Shown: positions 31,330 to 43,116 of the stretch, piece by piece
Position numbering within the stretch: position 1 is the first letter of the stretch
Layout of the letters: each line of letters opens with the position of its first letter
Assembly (NCBI RefSeq): GCF_000003815.2
Contig: NC_049989.1
Coordinates: 13,605,764 to 13,669,763 of the forward strand
DNA: 64,000 nt
From: Branchiostoma floridae
Lineage: Eukaryota > Chordata > Leptocardii > Amphioxiformes > Branchiostomatidae
Direction of reading: 5' to 3'
Program-made: the position numbers and the translations under genes
Notes under the pieces: model-generated
What the model was told of the DNA's origin: nothing
Database searches by the model: none
Seen by the model: the letters and a program-made list of their open reading frames with translations, nothing else

Positions 31330-31510
31330 TCCTCCTGTGGTCCGGCCGGGGTGTTTGCGGAAACGAAAAATGGAAGTTTGTGCCAAGAAATATGCATCGG
31401 GCATGCTGTTGAATCATTTTTAGTACGTTTTGTGTCTTTTATATCGTACTTTTCGTTCCCCAAAGCTGCCCGGTCGGGACCCTTTGTGGAAATGTGACGT
31501 TAGCCTAAAG
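31330..31510. mobile_element. Decayed copy of the CCGGCCGGG MITE family
   Basis: Left end contains GGTCCGGCCGGGGTGTTTGC, right end GCTGCCCGGTCGGGACCC and GGAAATGTGACGTTAGCC. Same layout as 58527-58727 and 51885-52075. Confidence 0.6.
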
Positions 31511-31796
31511 GTGGAGTCACACCTGCGTATATATTCAAGTCCGTATGAGGCGCGCATGGGAGTACTTACCTCCACCAGGCTCCACAGGTCGTTAGAAAAA
31601 ATAATAGAAATTGGACAAACGTAAATAGGTAACATGTCAGACGAGTTAGCTTGGTCGCTAACCATACTTCTCGGTCAGCTAACTAATCTGGCATGTTATG
31701 TATCTATATTTGTCCAATTGTCCAAGTTGTACTATTTTCCCCGCGACCTGTGCAGCCTGGTAGAGACTAAGAGCTTCATGTGCACCTCAAACGGCC

Positions 31797-31798
<2 letters not shown>

Positions 31799-31871
<73 letters not shown>
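31799..31871. repeat. (AT)n microsatellite
   Basis: About 36 uninterrupted AT dinucleotides, ending 20 bp from the stop codon of the minus-strand membrane-protein gene. Confidence 0.97.
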
Positions 31872-31872
<1 letters not shown>

Positions 31873-31890
31873 GCATGTGTGAACCCACCT

Positions 31891-34800
31891 TTACTGAGGT
31901 GGTGAGAACGGTGGTGGCACAGATACTGCTGGCTGAAAGGTGGGGTTGGTGGTACCCACAGGCTGTGGGTACTGGGGTGGTGAGAACGGTGGTGGCACAG
32001 ATACTGCGGGCTGAAAAGTGGGGTTGGTGGTACCCACAGGCTGTGGGTACTGAGGTGGTGAGAACGGTGGTGGCACAGATACTGCGGGCTGAAAGGTGGG
32101 GTTGGTGGTACCCACAGGCTGAACTCCAGCCACGTCAGACTGTGGGTACTGAGGTGGTGAGAACGGTGGTGGCACAGATGGTGCGGGCTGAAAGGTGGGG
32201 TTGGTGGTACCCGCAGGCTGTGGGTACTGCAGTGGTGAGAATGGCGGTGGCACAGATATTGCTGGCTGAAAGGTGGCGTTGGTGGTTCCCACATAGTGCA
32301 CAGGCTGACGGTTTTGTGCCGTAGTTGCTGCAGGTGCACTTTTATTACAGTAGCAGCAAACGGCTATGAGTAGCGCCACAGCCGCAACAACTCCGAACAC
32401 GATGCCAACGATGGCTCCGATGTTTGGACGTGGCTTCGGTTGCTCTGCTGAAGAGGTTCATGAAGAGGTTCATGTATGAGTAGGTTGAAAGAATAATTCT
32501 TCAATCAGTGCTCTTGAAAACGCAGGGGCAGGGGAGGGGGGCATCCATGCAAGTCTCGGGCCTAGTCTCGTGATCTCGCGAGACTAGGTCATTTCGTGAT
32601 CAAGGGGAAGGTGTAATGAGCAGACTTTTGGAGGTACGTGTGAAAATTTGGATGTACGTGTTTTGCGTGTTTTCCAGATCTATCTATCTATCTATCTGTA
32701 ATATAAATGTATAATTGGATATATTCATATTAGGGATAATATGGATAATACATGAACCATGTACTTTGCACACTGCGTCACATCATTAGGGAAATAAGTG
32801 GGTCTTGCATTCGTTTATTAAAAAATGTATTACTTACCAGCGACGCAGGTGACTCGGATGCTACTGTTTGGACGAAAAGTGAAGAGGCCGCTGGCGTACA
32901 GATACCAGGTCCCAGTGATGTCCTCGGCATACATGCTGGTGTCGTCCACGTACATTGCTACGAGGATAGAACTAAGATCAGGACCAAGATGCCAGCTACC
33001 ATCCGATTGGTAGTAGTACAGATAGTCACCGCGGGATGATCTGTACACCGGCCGACCACCCAAAGTCCGTCCCGTCATGGTGTAGGTTGTCAATCGGCCA
33101 TGGTGCTGATACGAGGTCGACCCAGACATACGGACCTTCGAGCAACCTGATATTCAACAATAAAAATATTTGTCATCATTTACTTTGAATAATTCAGATT
33201 CTATGCACGTTTGGTTGCACTTAATTGAACTACATGACAAAGACTAGACTTAAGTTCCACGAACAAGCCACACCATCACCAAAAAATAAAGGCTTATTAT
33301 GAAGAGTGTCTTTATTCACGTAACTACTAAATGAGTATCTAACCCAAGAGTAAACGGCTGCATGGACTTGTGTGCTGTTTTCCAGTGTAGCCCTAGTTGC
33401 CACTAGTCCTGGCTGTTTGCCAAACTATACGGTTTAAACTACATAGCTGTCTTAGTAAGGTAGTTGATGCAGCACAATGTTTCCCCCAATATAAATCTTA
33501 ACCATGGTGAGCATATATTATATATACAAGTACAATAAACACTGTTTGGTAAGATTAGACTTATCATGGCTTTTGAATTGTTCTTTGTCATAGACCCTCT
33601 GTCTGTGATGAGCGACATAGCCGCCTGGAGGAGCTTTATAGTGTCATCAGACGGATGACTGAACTCTTTGTCAGCCATGTTACCCGACTGCCAGGTTATG
33701 GTGCTACCCCATACCAGATTTTGTATCCGATAGGGGCCAGATTGACATGAGGGTCTGCATGGGGCTGGGGGACCCTGGCAACGCTTACCTGTAAATATAG
33801 GAGTGCCGGTAAATGCAGAGAGGCCGACAACGCTTAACGGTTAATTCAGAAGCTTCCCAACGCATTCTGTGCGACTCAATCGCCGATGACGCGACAATAT
33901 CCTAGGGGGTCAGGGGGCATGTTCCATCGGGGAAATGTTGAAATCTCTGAAACGCTATTTCCTGTATTTTGTGGGGCAAATTTTGCTGGCAGACTAAGCT
34001 ATGCTTGATGACAATTCTTTCAGAGAGACACATAGTTTCAGCTTAGGTAATATATTTTCGAGATTTTCACGATTTCGAGCCCCAAAGACGCGAGCGGTCG
34101 CAAGGTAGGTCTAGGGAAGTTTTGAAATCTGGACACTCTGAAACGCCATTTCCTGCATTTTGAAGGACAAACTTTGCTGGCTGACAATGCTAAATCTAAT
34201 GCCATTATTGTTAGAGAAAGACATTTTGAGGGCGATGACACACGCCCCCACATATTTTCACTATGCCGTATAGATCGCCGGAGGCACAAGCCGACTCGCA
34301 AGGGAGGGCCAAAGAAAATTTTAAACTCTTGACCCTCTGAATCGCAATTTCCTGCATTTGAGCGGCACATTTTGCTTGTAAACAAAACTAGGTTCGATGA
34401 TAAAACTTCTATTAATTAAAAGGATTTTTGAGGGCGACTTTTCCGCAACATATTTTTACCATGATGTCGCAAGCGAGGTCCGGTGAAGTATTGAAATCTA
34501 GACTCTATGAAAAACAATTTCCTGCATTTTCAGGGATGGATTTTGCCGGTAGACTAACTAGGTTTAATGACAGTTCCATCATTGAAGAAATACACAAAGG
34601 ATTCAGCTTGATTGAGGGGGGGGGGGTGTTAGAAGTATAGTGACGTTTGCGTACGTGTGTCTACTCGACACGAAGAATGTCTCGATCGAACGACGAATTA
34701 AGAATAACAAATAATGCATTACGTATAGAATTAAAATGTCAGATGACGCCTCGTGAACAATATACCGATAACGCTTAACATTACGTTACAGCGGGGGGCT

Positions 34801-35107
34801 ACGATTACCTCTGAATTAAAATAGCTAGCTCGTAACGCTTAACGGAAAAAGGCAAGCAGACCCTCTAACATGACTCTTCAAAATGTCTTTTCAAGAAAGT
34901 TGAATGACGGAATACAAGGAAAATGTAAGCGTTAGGGATGTTAGAGATGTTGTGACATGGTGCACGAAGGAAGGTCGCATAGTCATAGACTGGTCTTGTC
35001 CCGTCGGCACCAACGAGAGTCGTGACTGAGGAAAATGTGAACTCACCTGTCTTTTGTCCAGCCGTCCCCATCGTCAGGAGCATCAGCGTCAGCAGTCCGG
35101 CCCACAT
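31891..35107 (-). CDS. Type I single-pass membrane protein with PPxY-repeat tail
   Basis: Three minus-strand exons join in phase: 35107-35047 (61 bp), 33146-32838 (309 bp) and 32447-31891 (557 bp), all with GT/AG borders, giving about 308 residues. Residues 1-17 (MWAGLLTLMLLTMGTAG) are a signal peptide. The ectodomain (about 21-124) has exactly two cysteines at its ends, GRPVYRSSRGDYLYYYQSDG in the middle, and an N-glycosylation site NSS, so it probably closes with one disulfide. A membrane segment (GAIVGIVFGVVAAVALLIAV) is followed at once by CCYCNK. The cytoplasmic tail is five tandem copies of about 26 residues (GTTNPTFQPA...VPPPFSPPQYPQ); copies two to four carry PPQY, a PPxY motif of the kind bound by WW domains. 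The last copy stops at PPQ. The layout recalls Shisa/VOPP1/WBP1 proteins, but the ectodomain does not look like theirs. I do not recognise the ectodomain family. Confidence 0.82.
33150..33920. other. Intron of the membrane-protein gene, upper part
   Basis: Lies in the intron between exons 1 and 2. No open frame, repeat or element recognised. Confidence 0.5.
33930..34610. repeat. Four degenerate tandem copies of a dispersed repeat
   Basis: Words of the form GAAATCT..ACTCTGAAACGC.ATTTCCTGCATTTT recur at about 33940, 34120, 34320 and 34490. Each is followed by an AAATTTTGCTGGCAGAC-type segment. The same words appear once in each myosin intron unit (about 6420, 7975 and 9540). Confidence 0.75.
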
Positions 35108-35109
35108 CT

Positions 35110-35800
35110 TCTGTCGTTTGCCGTGTTCTCGGCTTCTAGGCCCAAGTCTTATTGGTTTTAATTCGATATTTGGTTACTCAGGGAAATCAGTGCCCCTAGC
35201 CAGCCAAACGCACAGTTCTGTCTAAATCTGTACCTGTTGAAAGGTTACCATACCAGTCTTACCACTGTGACACTGTTGTCGTGTCTTCAGCTGCCCTGGG
35301 ATCTGCCCTCTGTCATCACAAGTTCATTCACCCTAAATCTATTATCATTGTGTACATCGGCAAAACTACACCGTTTCCAGCATAAATGCAATACAGAGCT
35401 ACTTAGATTGTTTGCGATGTCTTTGTGCTTTTAATTTTGCATGTAGCTCAACTGAAGAAGTTTAACCAAGAAGTTAGAGCCAGAAGATATAACAATAATA
35501 ACAGACGTGTTTGATTTTAATTGGAGTGCCGCAGGGTGTTGCATTCTATATCTGTCATATCTGTCTGTACAACGCTAGCCTCTGTTGCAGTCTCTTCGGG
35601 TGGCATGTTGTTTTAGTTGTTGACTAATGACTGATTCAAAATGCGCCATGTTCAGATAACACATGTCTGTACAACAGCAGCGTGGAAACAGTACGCCATG
35701 TAATTTGTAAAGATGGCAACATGAAAACGCCCACCGGCGAGCCTGATAGGGAGGCCTAAGGAAATCAGTTCAGAAGAATACGTTTGTGAAGATTATACAT
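35110..35800. other. Region upstream of the membrane-protein gene
   Basis: Holds the promoter of the minus-strand gene by position, but I can point to no specific motif. No other gene seen. Confidence 0.4.
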
Positions 35801-35812
35801 CCAGGAATATAA

Positions 35813-36165
35813 TGAATAGATGAAAGTTCAATCTCTTCTTCTGGATAAATCAAATTTAATTCAGACGTTTCAAACGACATCCGTCGTTCTTCTTCAGTGA
35901 AATAAAAATAAAAGTTTACAACTCTGCGGAATAAGGAATACTTCTTACGTTCTAAATAAACAAAAAAGGTAATGGCTAAGGTGTTCTAAAGTAAACATGG
36001 TAGGTAACTACAGAGGTGTTCTAAACAGTGTTCTAAATAAACAAAAAGGTAACTGACAAAGGTTCTGTGATACATTCTAGCAAAATAAGAACGACGGATG
36101 TCGTTTGAAACGTCTGAATTAAATTTGATTTAGCCAGAAGAAGAGATTGAACTTTCATCTATTCA
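35813..36165. mobile_element. 353-bp element with about 85-bp inverted arms
   Basis: The left arm from TGAATAGATGAAAGTTCAAT through ACGACATCCGTCGTTCTT is repeated in inverse at 36080-36165. The arm wording resembles the 3' ends of Penelope-like elements (protein end plus a GTTTGAAACGTCTG run), so it may be an inverted pair of such ends. CAGTTCAGAAGAAT occurs on both sides. Confidence 0.72.
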
Positions 36166-36639
36166 GTTCAGAAGAATGTGTGTGCGATGAGTCACCCCGC
36201 CTTCAAAAGAAATGTTTGTCTATTCAGGTTTTGCCAATCGGTAGAAAGAGTTGTCTGTTATTGATATTGTGAAAGACACTAATTCCATATTCATCAATGA
36301 CCAGAAAGTTTGCATAGGGTACTCTCCAAACAGAGGTTAGGCTTCGGCTGTTTTTTTTAACGTTTTTTTTTTTTAAATCGGGCTTTCTATTTTGTATTGT
36401 ATCTCGCTGTCTCCAATGATGTATATGTATGAGCTATTGTGTATCATGCTGAAATATTGAATAAAGTTTGATTTTTAAAAAAAAAATTAAAAAAAAAAAA
36501 ATCTCGCTGTGTCCGGCCCGACGTCGTACTTACGCAAAAAATAAAATCATTAAAAATCCGAACCGTTAGGCCGCATTTCATCTTAGCGCACTGGTCCCCC
36601 GTTAAATAGACCGCAGAAATCTTGTATGCGGCGTTGTTC

Positions 36640-37935
36640 AACCAATTGTCTCGTTAATGTACCAAGTGTTAAAATGGAGGGAAGGGCTCAAGTTACCCAA
36701 CACCTGTATGAAGTCAGCGAAATTTGAGAATGAACTTTATTGCACGACATTTGTACATGGTACAATTGTAAGGCAACGGTGATAAGTCAGTCAATACAAT
36801 AACTCGTCTAAGGTTTTTGATCACCGTTCTTCTCCAGCGTTCCATTCTTCTCGTTCATGACGTCATAAAGTTCCATTGTTTATCGTTCGAACACTACTAC
36901 ATGGTAACGTATACATATAGAACACAACACGGTGTATTCCGTATCACCCGAGTTATCAGCCCGACCGCGGGTCGGATCACCCGAAGGCCGGAGGGTGATC
37001 CGACCCGCGGGAGGGCTGGGACCGAGGGTGATGCGGAATACACCGTGTTGTGTTTTATCTGTGTCATACCCACCTGAAAAAAAAACACACGTTTTGATAC
37101 GGAATGCGCCAGAAGTTGCAACAGCAATGTTCCAACGTCCGAATCAGGTATTCGAATTGTCAACCGTGCCGTATTCGGCCCGTTCGAAATGGTTCGATTT
37201 ACTCCAAGGAAGCCTGTGTGATACGCCTTTCGAACCTGTGCGATACGGAAGTTACGGCCCGGTCCGGAACACCCGTATCGAACGTTTTCGCGTCACAGGT
37301 ATGACATAAAGTCTATTATCATATAGCCAGGCGCCGCGGACCAATCAGAAGGCCCCGTTCCACGTTGGTTATGACGCAGTAACATATAGATTCCGGTCAG
37401 GCCGGTGTGTTCGCTCCTTCTGATTGGTCAGAATGAATCGACACCGGTACCGTTGTCGATTTTCATCGCTCACTCGGTGCTTTCATTCGGGGGTTATAGC
37501 AAAGAACCATGCGTTATGACACCATATACACCTCGGCGCGGGTCATTAAACCTTAATTCGAAACCCCGTAGAGGTAGAATAAACAATGGAGATAACTCGG
37601 GTAATTCGACGTACGTCAATCGAAGCTAAATCTACACAAGTGTATGTGAAAACAGGTAAGGTATTGACGGTTTAAGCTTAATATAACGGGGTTTTTCAGT
37701 CGGCTAGAATGACATTTGACGTGCCGAAGTTTGTGGGGATGAATCCGTTGTAGTTACAGCATTTACTACTTGACTACCTGAATTGCCCATGTTTCCAATG
37801 ATGCAAGCATAAATTAGGAGGATTTGCGGGATGTCCTTTTTCAAAAGTCTTCTCACTCGACACGTACAGTTCACACTGTTGGCTCGGGTATTTGGAGCAA
37901 AACGGAGTGAAACGAAAACACTTAGTACACCGAAC
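36640..37935 (+). repeat. Segmental duplication, copy 2, with insertions
   Basis: Counterpart of 30120-30700. It is interrupted at about 36728-36825 by a short segment with ACTTTATTGCACGACATTTG, and at about 36890-37625 by a block with an inverted-repeat element and a GC-rich repeat. The last 300 bp (37627-37935) align almost continuously with 30385-30690. Confidence 0.8.
36921..37054. mobile_element. 134-bp inverted-repeat element with AACACAACACGG ends
   Basis: Opens AACACAACACGGTGTATTCC and closes with its complement ending CACCGTGTTGTGTT. The centre has GGTCGGATCACCC/GGGTGATCCGACC as a second inverted pair. It can fold on itself completely. Confidence 0.8.
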
Positions 37936-38099
37936 TGTTGCGATGTAAACGCCGAACTTTGGAGGCTGTAAGAAATCCTAAAGCGGGTAGTGACTTAAAC
38001 TGCGGCACTTGGCGGTGTCGTTGCGGCCGTGTGATTTGACAGAATGCTCAATGAGTTTCATCCATGAAAAACGGATCTTTTACGTTTGATGTGACAAGT

Positions 38100-38415
38100 G
38101 ATTATCAATGGACCATGACTGTTAGGTTGTTAGGTTTCCTGGAAAAATGTGGGCTGTGCATTCGTCCCAGACTGAAGTCTATTAGCAGATGGTGTGTGCC
38201 TCATTAAGAAGTGATCATCAATGGACCATGACTGTTGGGTTGTTAGCTTTCCTGGAAAAATGAGGCTGTGTATTTGTCCCAGACATAAGTCTATTAGCAG
38301 GTGGTGTGTGCCTGGTAAAGAAGGGATCATCAAGGGAACATGGCCGTTATGTTAAGTGTTAGGTGTTAGGTCTGCTGGAAAACATAGGACATGCTTTAGT
38401 CCGAGACTGAACTCT
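38100..38415. repeat. Three tandem copies of a 115-bp repeat
   Basis: Units begin ATCAATGGACCATGACTGTT (38104, 38219, and a decayed one near 38328) and contain TTTCCTGGAAAAATG and AGTCTATTAGCAG. Non-coding. Confidence 0.85.
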
Positions 38416-38419
38416 AAAT

Positions 38420-40110
38420 GTGTATATTGTCAATTAGTAAGTTGGCGAATGTCCTTCATCTAGGCCTTACAGGCCTTACGTGTATTCTTTTACAAATATC
38501 GGGCAATTCCCTTGGGTGCAATATCACTATATGTTAGGTTTTCTGTTATGTTTGGAAATGCACTGTGATCGCCTATGTCAAATTCCTTGCCAAAGATAAT
38601 TGGATAATTTTGTTGATGATAAAACTTATCTAAGGAAAAGATTAAAAGAAATGACGCGAAGTCGTCAGTCTTGAACAAGAACTTGCTTTATTATCCATTC
38701 ACCTGACGTAACAACCCAAAATTCACACTATGCTGTTCCATAGACTCTAACATGTACAAAGCAAGGATTGTCTCTCTGTCTTCTCTGCACACACCGCGAC
38801 CAAAGACGTCATTGTTTCGACAAGGACTGTCACTTCATACATACATGACAACAATACATCAGCTTGTGAAAATCCTGTAGAGTGTACTAGTATTTCATAT
38901 AGAACATCTAATACATGTTTTTGCAAGATAGAAATCTGCAATATTCGTGCGGGCGATCATCCAAACACACCTGCTTAAAATATGTGGCCCTCACCGTCAA
39001 GCAGCAACAACAAGCAATCGTAGTAAAGCCAACTTCTTTCACATTGTCTATCTTAAGACGGCTCCATCAATACAAGTAAGATGCAGTTAGCTCTACGACA
39101 TTATCACTTGCAATTTTATTTTAAAAAATGCTCTTCACTACTTGCATCATTCTTTTCATTTAAACTGTTCATGATGATCATGAGGCCAATTCTACTACAA
39201 TTACTAGCAAGTGCTAGCTTAGCAAGTGATTTCAAAGATTTTCTATACTCTGCATATTTCTTTTCAATCAAACGTGACGTAATTTTCATATACATCGTCT
39301 ATTCATTCAGTTTTTCTCTGTCATTCTGAAATTGCTGAACATCAACATCAAGAAATACTCGTAGTTGATTGCCTGTCAAGCCGCTGCAGCTCCGTTCTGG
39401 TAAAATTTGCATAACTGCCACTTTTAGCAGCAAGAACAATGGAACGACAGACCTGTTTACGTGCACGTAATGACCAAACAGCACAACAGACCACGAACTT
39501 CCGTAATACATGTATCTATATTCGAAACACTGACTATAATTTGTGACATTCAAATATATCTATCGTTGGATTTTGGTATATTCAAAAACTTGCTCTGTAA
39601 GTAGAATCATTTGGAATTCAATTGAAGTCAATGGAAAATGTCCTTGCATATAAATTGTAGGCGATTGTAGCATTTTCTTGGGTATTGCCTCAAAGCACAA
39701 TCGCACACATCACACTACAGTATCAATTCATAAGTACCTCTTAGATGTTCATGAACGCTCCAGTACATGTTTTCAATGCATTATTTCTTCATTGGGTAAG
39801 CCTATAACATCTTCAAAGATCCACATCAAGTCATGTTTTAAGCATATTCCTTTCTGTATACATAACATTACAAATTATGAACATCTTCAATGACAAGCTC
39901 ATTGTGACTGGTATCAATTATTCTTCACATACATTTCAAACGATGTAAAAGGTATTGTTTTTATTGTTTTTATCGTCATCAAAAACGCAGCCAAACGTAC
40001 TGGTAGAGGGTGAGAAGTGGCTCTTATAAACTATGGCAAATACTGATGTCTGTATTCACTTCACGCACAATTCTGGACATGCGTCCATTCTTTTATACAG
40101 AGCTTCAAAC
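38420..40110. other. Non-coding stretch
   Basis: AT-rich. Scattered short open frames show no domain, splice pattern or shared sequence with the rest of the window. Confidence 0.45.
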
Positions 40111-40117
40111 ACGGAAT

Positions 40118-40350
40118 ATACTAAATATCTTGGGGAGGCTCTGCTAAACTGGGCTGAGGTTTCCACTTTTGTAGGCATGGCCTCTAACCAGCTGCTGTCA
40201 GCCAATGAGAGAACCAGATTTATCTACAGAAAACATTCATAAGATACTCTGATTGGCTGACAGTTGATTAGAGGTGTATAGACCACTCGCACAAAAGTGG
40301 AAACCACAGCCCAGTTTAGTAGAGCTTCCCCGAGGTATTTAGTATACATG
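40118..40350. mobile_element. Imperfect fold-back element
   Basis: The left half from ATACTAAATATCTTGGGGAG through AAACTGGGCTGAGGTTTCCA returns in inverse on the right, ending GAGGTATTTAGTATA. The loop contains CAGCCAATGAG and its partner TGATTGGCTG. Likely a MITE. Confidence 0.75.
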
Positions 40351-41450
40351 TATTTAGATCGTCTTACTCCTTAATGTGATATGCTGTATACCAGTATAGG
40401 CCTTGGGCGTGGGTCTGCGTACGGCAATGAAATTAAGCTAGATGACACATATTTGATTCTATTGAAGTCACATTGACCAAATATCCAATTAAAAAACGAC
40501 GAAAATTAAATCAGTACTCTAAAAGGAGCAAACGCGTCGGATGACAAAACCAAATGATTTCTTTCCGTGCCCTCATCAAAATTGTGTTTCGCAAGTGAAT
40601 ATCGTCTATAAATGAAATATGTGTGACACAATGCACATATGTACCTGATCACATATCAGATATTCATATATCTATATATGTGTTATTCAATATATATATA
40701 ATTCAATATAAATGTATTCGTATCTATGTATATACTTAAATCAAGATATACTGATATATGTTTATTTGAACGTCAGGGTAAATAATACTAGAGATCGTAT
40801 TGTCGACTGAAACTGCCAAGTAGGGATACAAAAATTCTACCATACAAAGATAACAAAAACCTTATATGTATACGTGTTGCTTTGTCGGACAAGGCTATGC
40901 ATTGCATGGTATTTTTACTTTTATTGACCACTTCACTATATGCAAGCACGAGTAACCATCAGAGCGTGTACCCAGAACGCAAATGCATATACAATGTACA
41001 TGTACGGTGTCTAATGGATGTTTGGCCAACTTTGCATCAGAGTACTGGGCATTGGATACAATTTCTCTTCGGATACCGCTAAGTGTATACGTATATCAGC
41101 AATGAATATTATTCTTATATACGCCAATATGATTACATTCCTATGACGTGTCATCACATTCTGGGCACGCGCTACGTACACCCTACGCAATTTTGGACCT
41201 GGAGACAATTGTCGTACGATTGTCGTACGATCGAAAACCGAAGTCACTTGGAACAGTCGTGCATATGTTGTGCAAAACTCAGCTGTGTTGTTGCGAAAAG
41301 GCTGTTTGAGATCCTTGTCTGTGTTTGGTTCTGTCATAACCTTTTTTATTTATCCATTTATTTGCACAATAAGAAAGTACATGATACAAAATACGATAAC
41401 CAATAGATACAACACGTGCAGAAGGAGGGACAACCGTATGTACCTTATGC
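40351..41450. other. Non-coding stretch
   Basis: AT-rich with scattered TATATA words near 40660-40760. Nothing coding recognised. Confidence 0.45.
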
Positions 41451-41455
41451 TAGAT

Positions 41456-41853
41456 GAGGGGTGGGTATCGGTCCAGAAAATTCATGATCAGGTCCAGGTA
41501 CGGTCCAAGTCCAGAAGATAAGGTCCTGGTCCGGACCTGGACCTTACTGGCTGTGGAAACTTGCAATACTCAATTCAATGGTCAATTTTACTACAAAGGA
41601 GCCTATTTGGTTTAGTTTTAAAACTTCATTAAGTAACACTAACTGTCTCTGTTAACTTACGTCGAGTTTGACCATAGAAACTTGGGCAAAATGACCACCA
41701 ACTCTCCTCTACTTTGCTATTGTTATTTTCATCCCAAACACTTGAACGCCTGCCAGTATAACCTGTCAATTCTTTAACTGGTCCAAAGCCCGGTCCACTG
41801 ATTTTGGACCGGTCCAACAAGAAAAACCGGTGTTGTACCGGTACCTACCCCTA
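41456..41853. mobile_element. hAT-like MITE with TAGGGGTGGG ends, copy 1
   Basis: Starts GAGGGGTGGGTATCGGTCC and ends ACCGGTACCTACCCCTA. It is flanked by TGCTAGAT on the left and TGCTAGAC on the right, a 7-of-8 match. The same family is at 57072-57491 with an exact 8-bp duplication. Confidence 0.85.
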
Positions 41854-41859
41854 TGCTAG

Positions 41860-42880
41860 ACCCTTCTCCTCTATACTAAACAAAAGTGATTATAATTGAT
41901 AAATAGTAAAGTAAAATAATACAATAACCATACAATAAGGGTAAGCCTGCTGGAACATCCTACGACATTTAAATCTTACGTTGTTACCCATGAAGTAAAG
42001 CCCTTACGTATTGGCGTCTTCGTTACCAGTTTTCCTGTACTGTGTGGCGGGTGCATTTATTCCTCAATATGCAGACTTGGTAAGTCACCGTTCGCGCACA
42101 CGGTCGGATCGGGTCGGTGCAGCGGCGAGGAGTAAGGGGAGTTGGCGGGGGTGACCGAGGGCGTGGACATCGGTGTAGACGACAAGGAGGAACTCTGTTG
42201 GGTAGACAAACGGAAGGAATAGATTTTAACGCTAGAATACGGTCAACATTAGCATCATTAGATGAGATAATTGGGGGTGTTCAATTTCGTTCCATTACGT
42301 TTATTTCATCCAATTTCGTACTTTCTTACGTTCCACTTTCTGTACATTTCATTTCATTTCGTTCTATTTCTTTCCATTTCGCACTTTCTGTACACCAATA
42401 ACAGGATCCCCTTTCCACTAGACGGCAATCCTTGAACAACCGTTGAAATACAAAAAAATGGATATGTGACCCTTGGTAAATTTATGATTGGAATATGATG
42501 TGAACAAAGATGGCGTTATTTTTTTTATATACCACAATACATACAAAACATATCAAAAAGATTCCTTCTTTGTCTATGACTTTTGTTGAGCAGCAATGGC
42601 AGCTTTTAATGGAAAGGAGGTATTTTGCTATGGACTGAAGTTGGACATCCTGAAGGTAACTAAAATGCGTTATTCAAATGCAAGAGTTGGTGTTGAATTG
42701 CCATGCCACCAGGTGCGTTCTGAAGGAAACTGAAAAACACTGCAGGTGAAAAGATGCAAACAGATACCTAACGGAAACAAAGGCTAGCCATTCAAAGTGC
42801 TCTGCTGACTGTGGAAGCAGATTAGAATGAAGACCTGGAGAAAGTGCATAATCATAATCATGCCTCAAGGACGCGTAGAA
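41860..42880. other. Region downstream of the NOS gene
   Basis: Includes a TTTATT (AATAAA on the minus strand) at about 42301, roughly 580 bp after the NOS stop, a weak candidate for its polyadenylation signal. No separate gene supported. Confidence 0.35.
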
Positions 42881-42882
42881 GC

Positions 42883-43116
42883 TTAGATGAAGAGTAGCAA
42901 CCGCAAGCCTGCTGTAGAAAACAAAAGCCAGATTATTAATGTGTTCTCCCCTACCTCACGTACCGGTGATAGACCTCTGGTGGGCGGTACCACCGTGCTG
43001 GGCCGCAGTCTCTTCACTCGCATCCAGTTCTTACGCGCGGCCGACCGGACTCGGTCAGTCACCTCCTGCGTCCTCAAGGTCACCCCGAAGATGTCCTCGT
43101 GGTAGCGGTTGCAGTC
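42883..43116 (-). CDS. NOS: NOS exon: NADPH domain end and C-terminal tail
   Basis: Begins [20 protein letters not shown] after a TTTGAAG acceptor. About 56 residues follow the conserved core before the stop, with a basic run (RVKRLRPST) and a hydrophobic end. An internal donor at 42954 and acceptor at 42912 would give another tail, but the intron would be only 43 bp. Confidence 0.85.
   Translation of the reverse strand, partial: DCNRYHEDIFGVTLRTQEVTDRVRSAARKNWMRVKRLRPSTVVPPTRGLSPVREVGENTLIIWLLFSTAGLRLLLFI

Noticed and set aside
31797-32339. Long open frames on the plus strand and in the second minus frame across the PPxY exon
   Set aside because: They are shadows of the tandem repeat. Only the frame with the membrane segment joins the other two exons in phase.
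36817-37309. Overlapping open frames on both strands
   Set aside because: They lie over the AACACAACACGG inverted-repeat element and its GC-rich flank, so the openness is structural.
42117-42401. Gly/Arg-rich then Ser/Phe-rich open frame
   Set aside because: No splice context, no conserved segment, and the second half is a simple TTTCGTTCCATT-type repeat.
42596-42654. ATG-led frame MAAFNGKEVFCYGL with a GTAACT donor
   Set aside because: Only about 19 codons, with no partner exon and no recognisable family.
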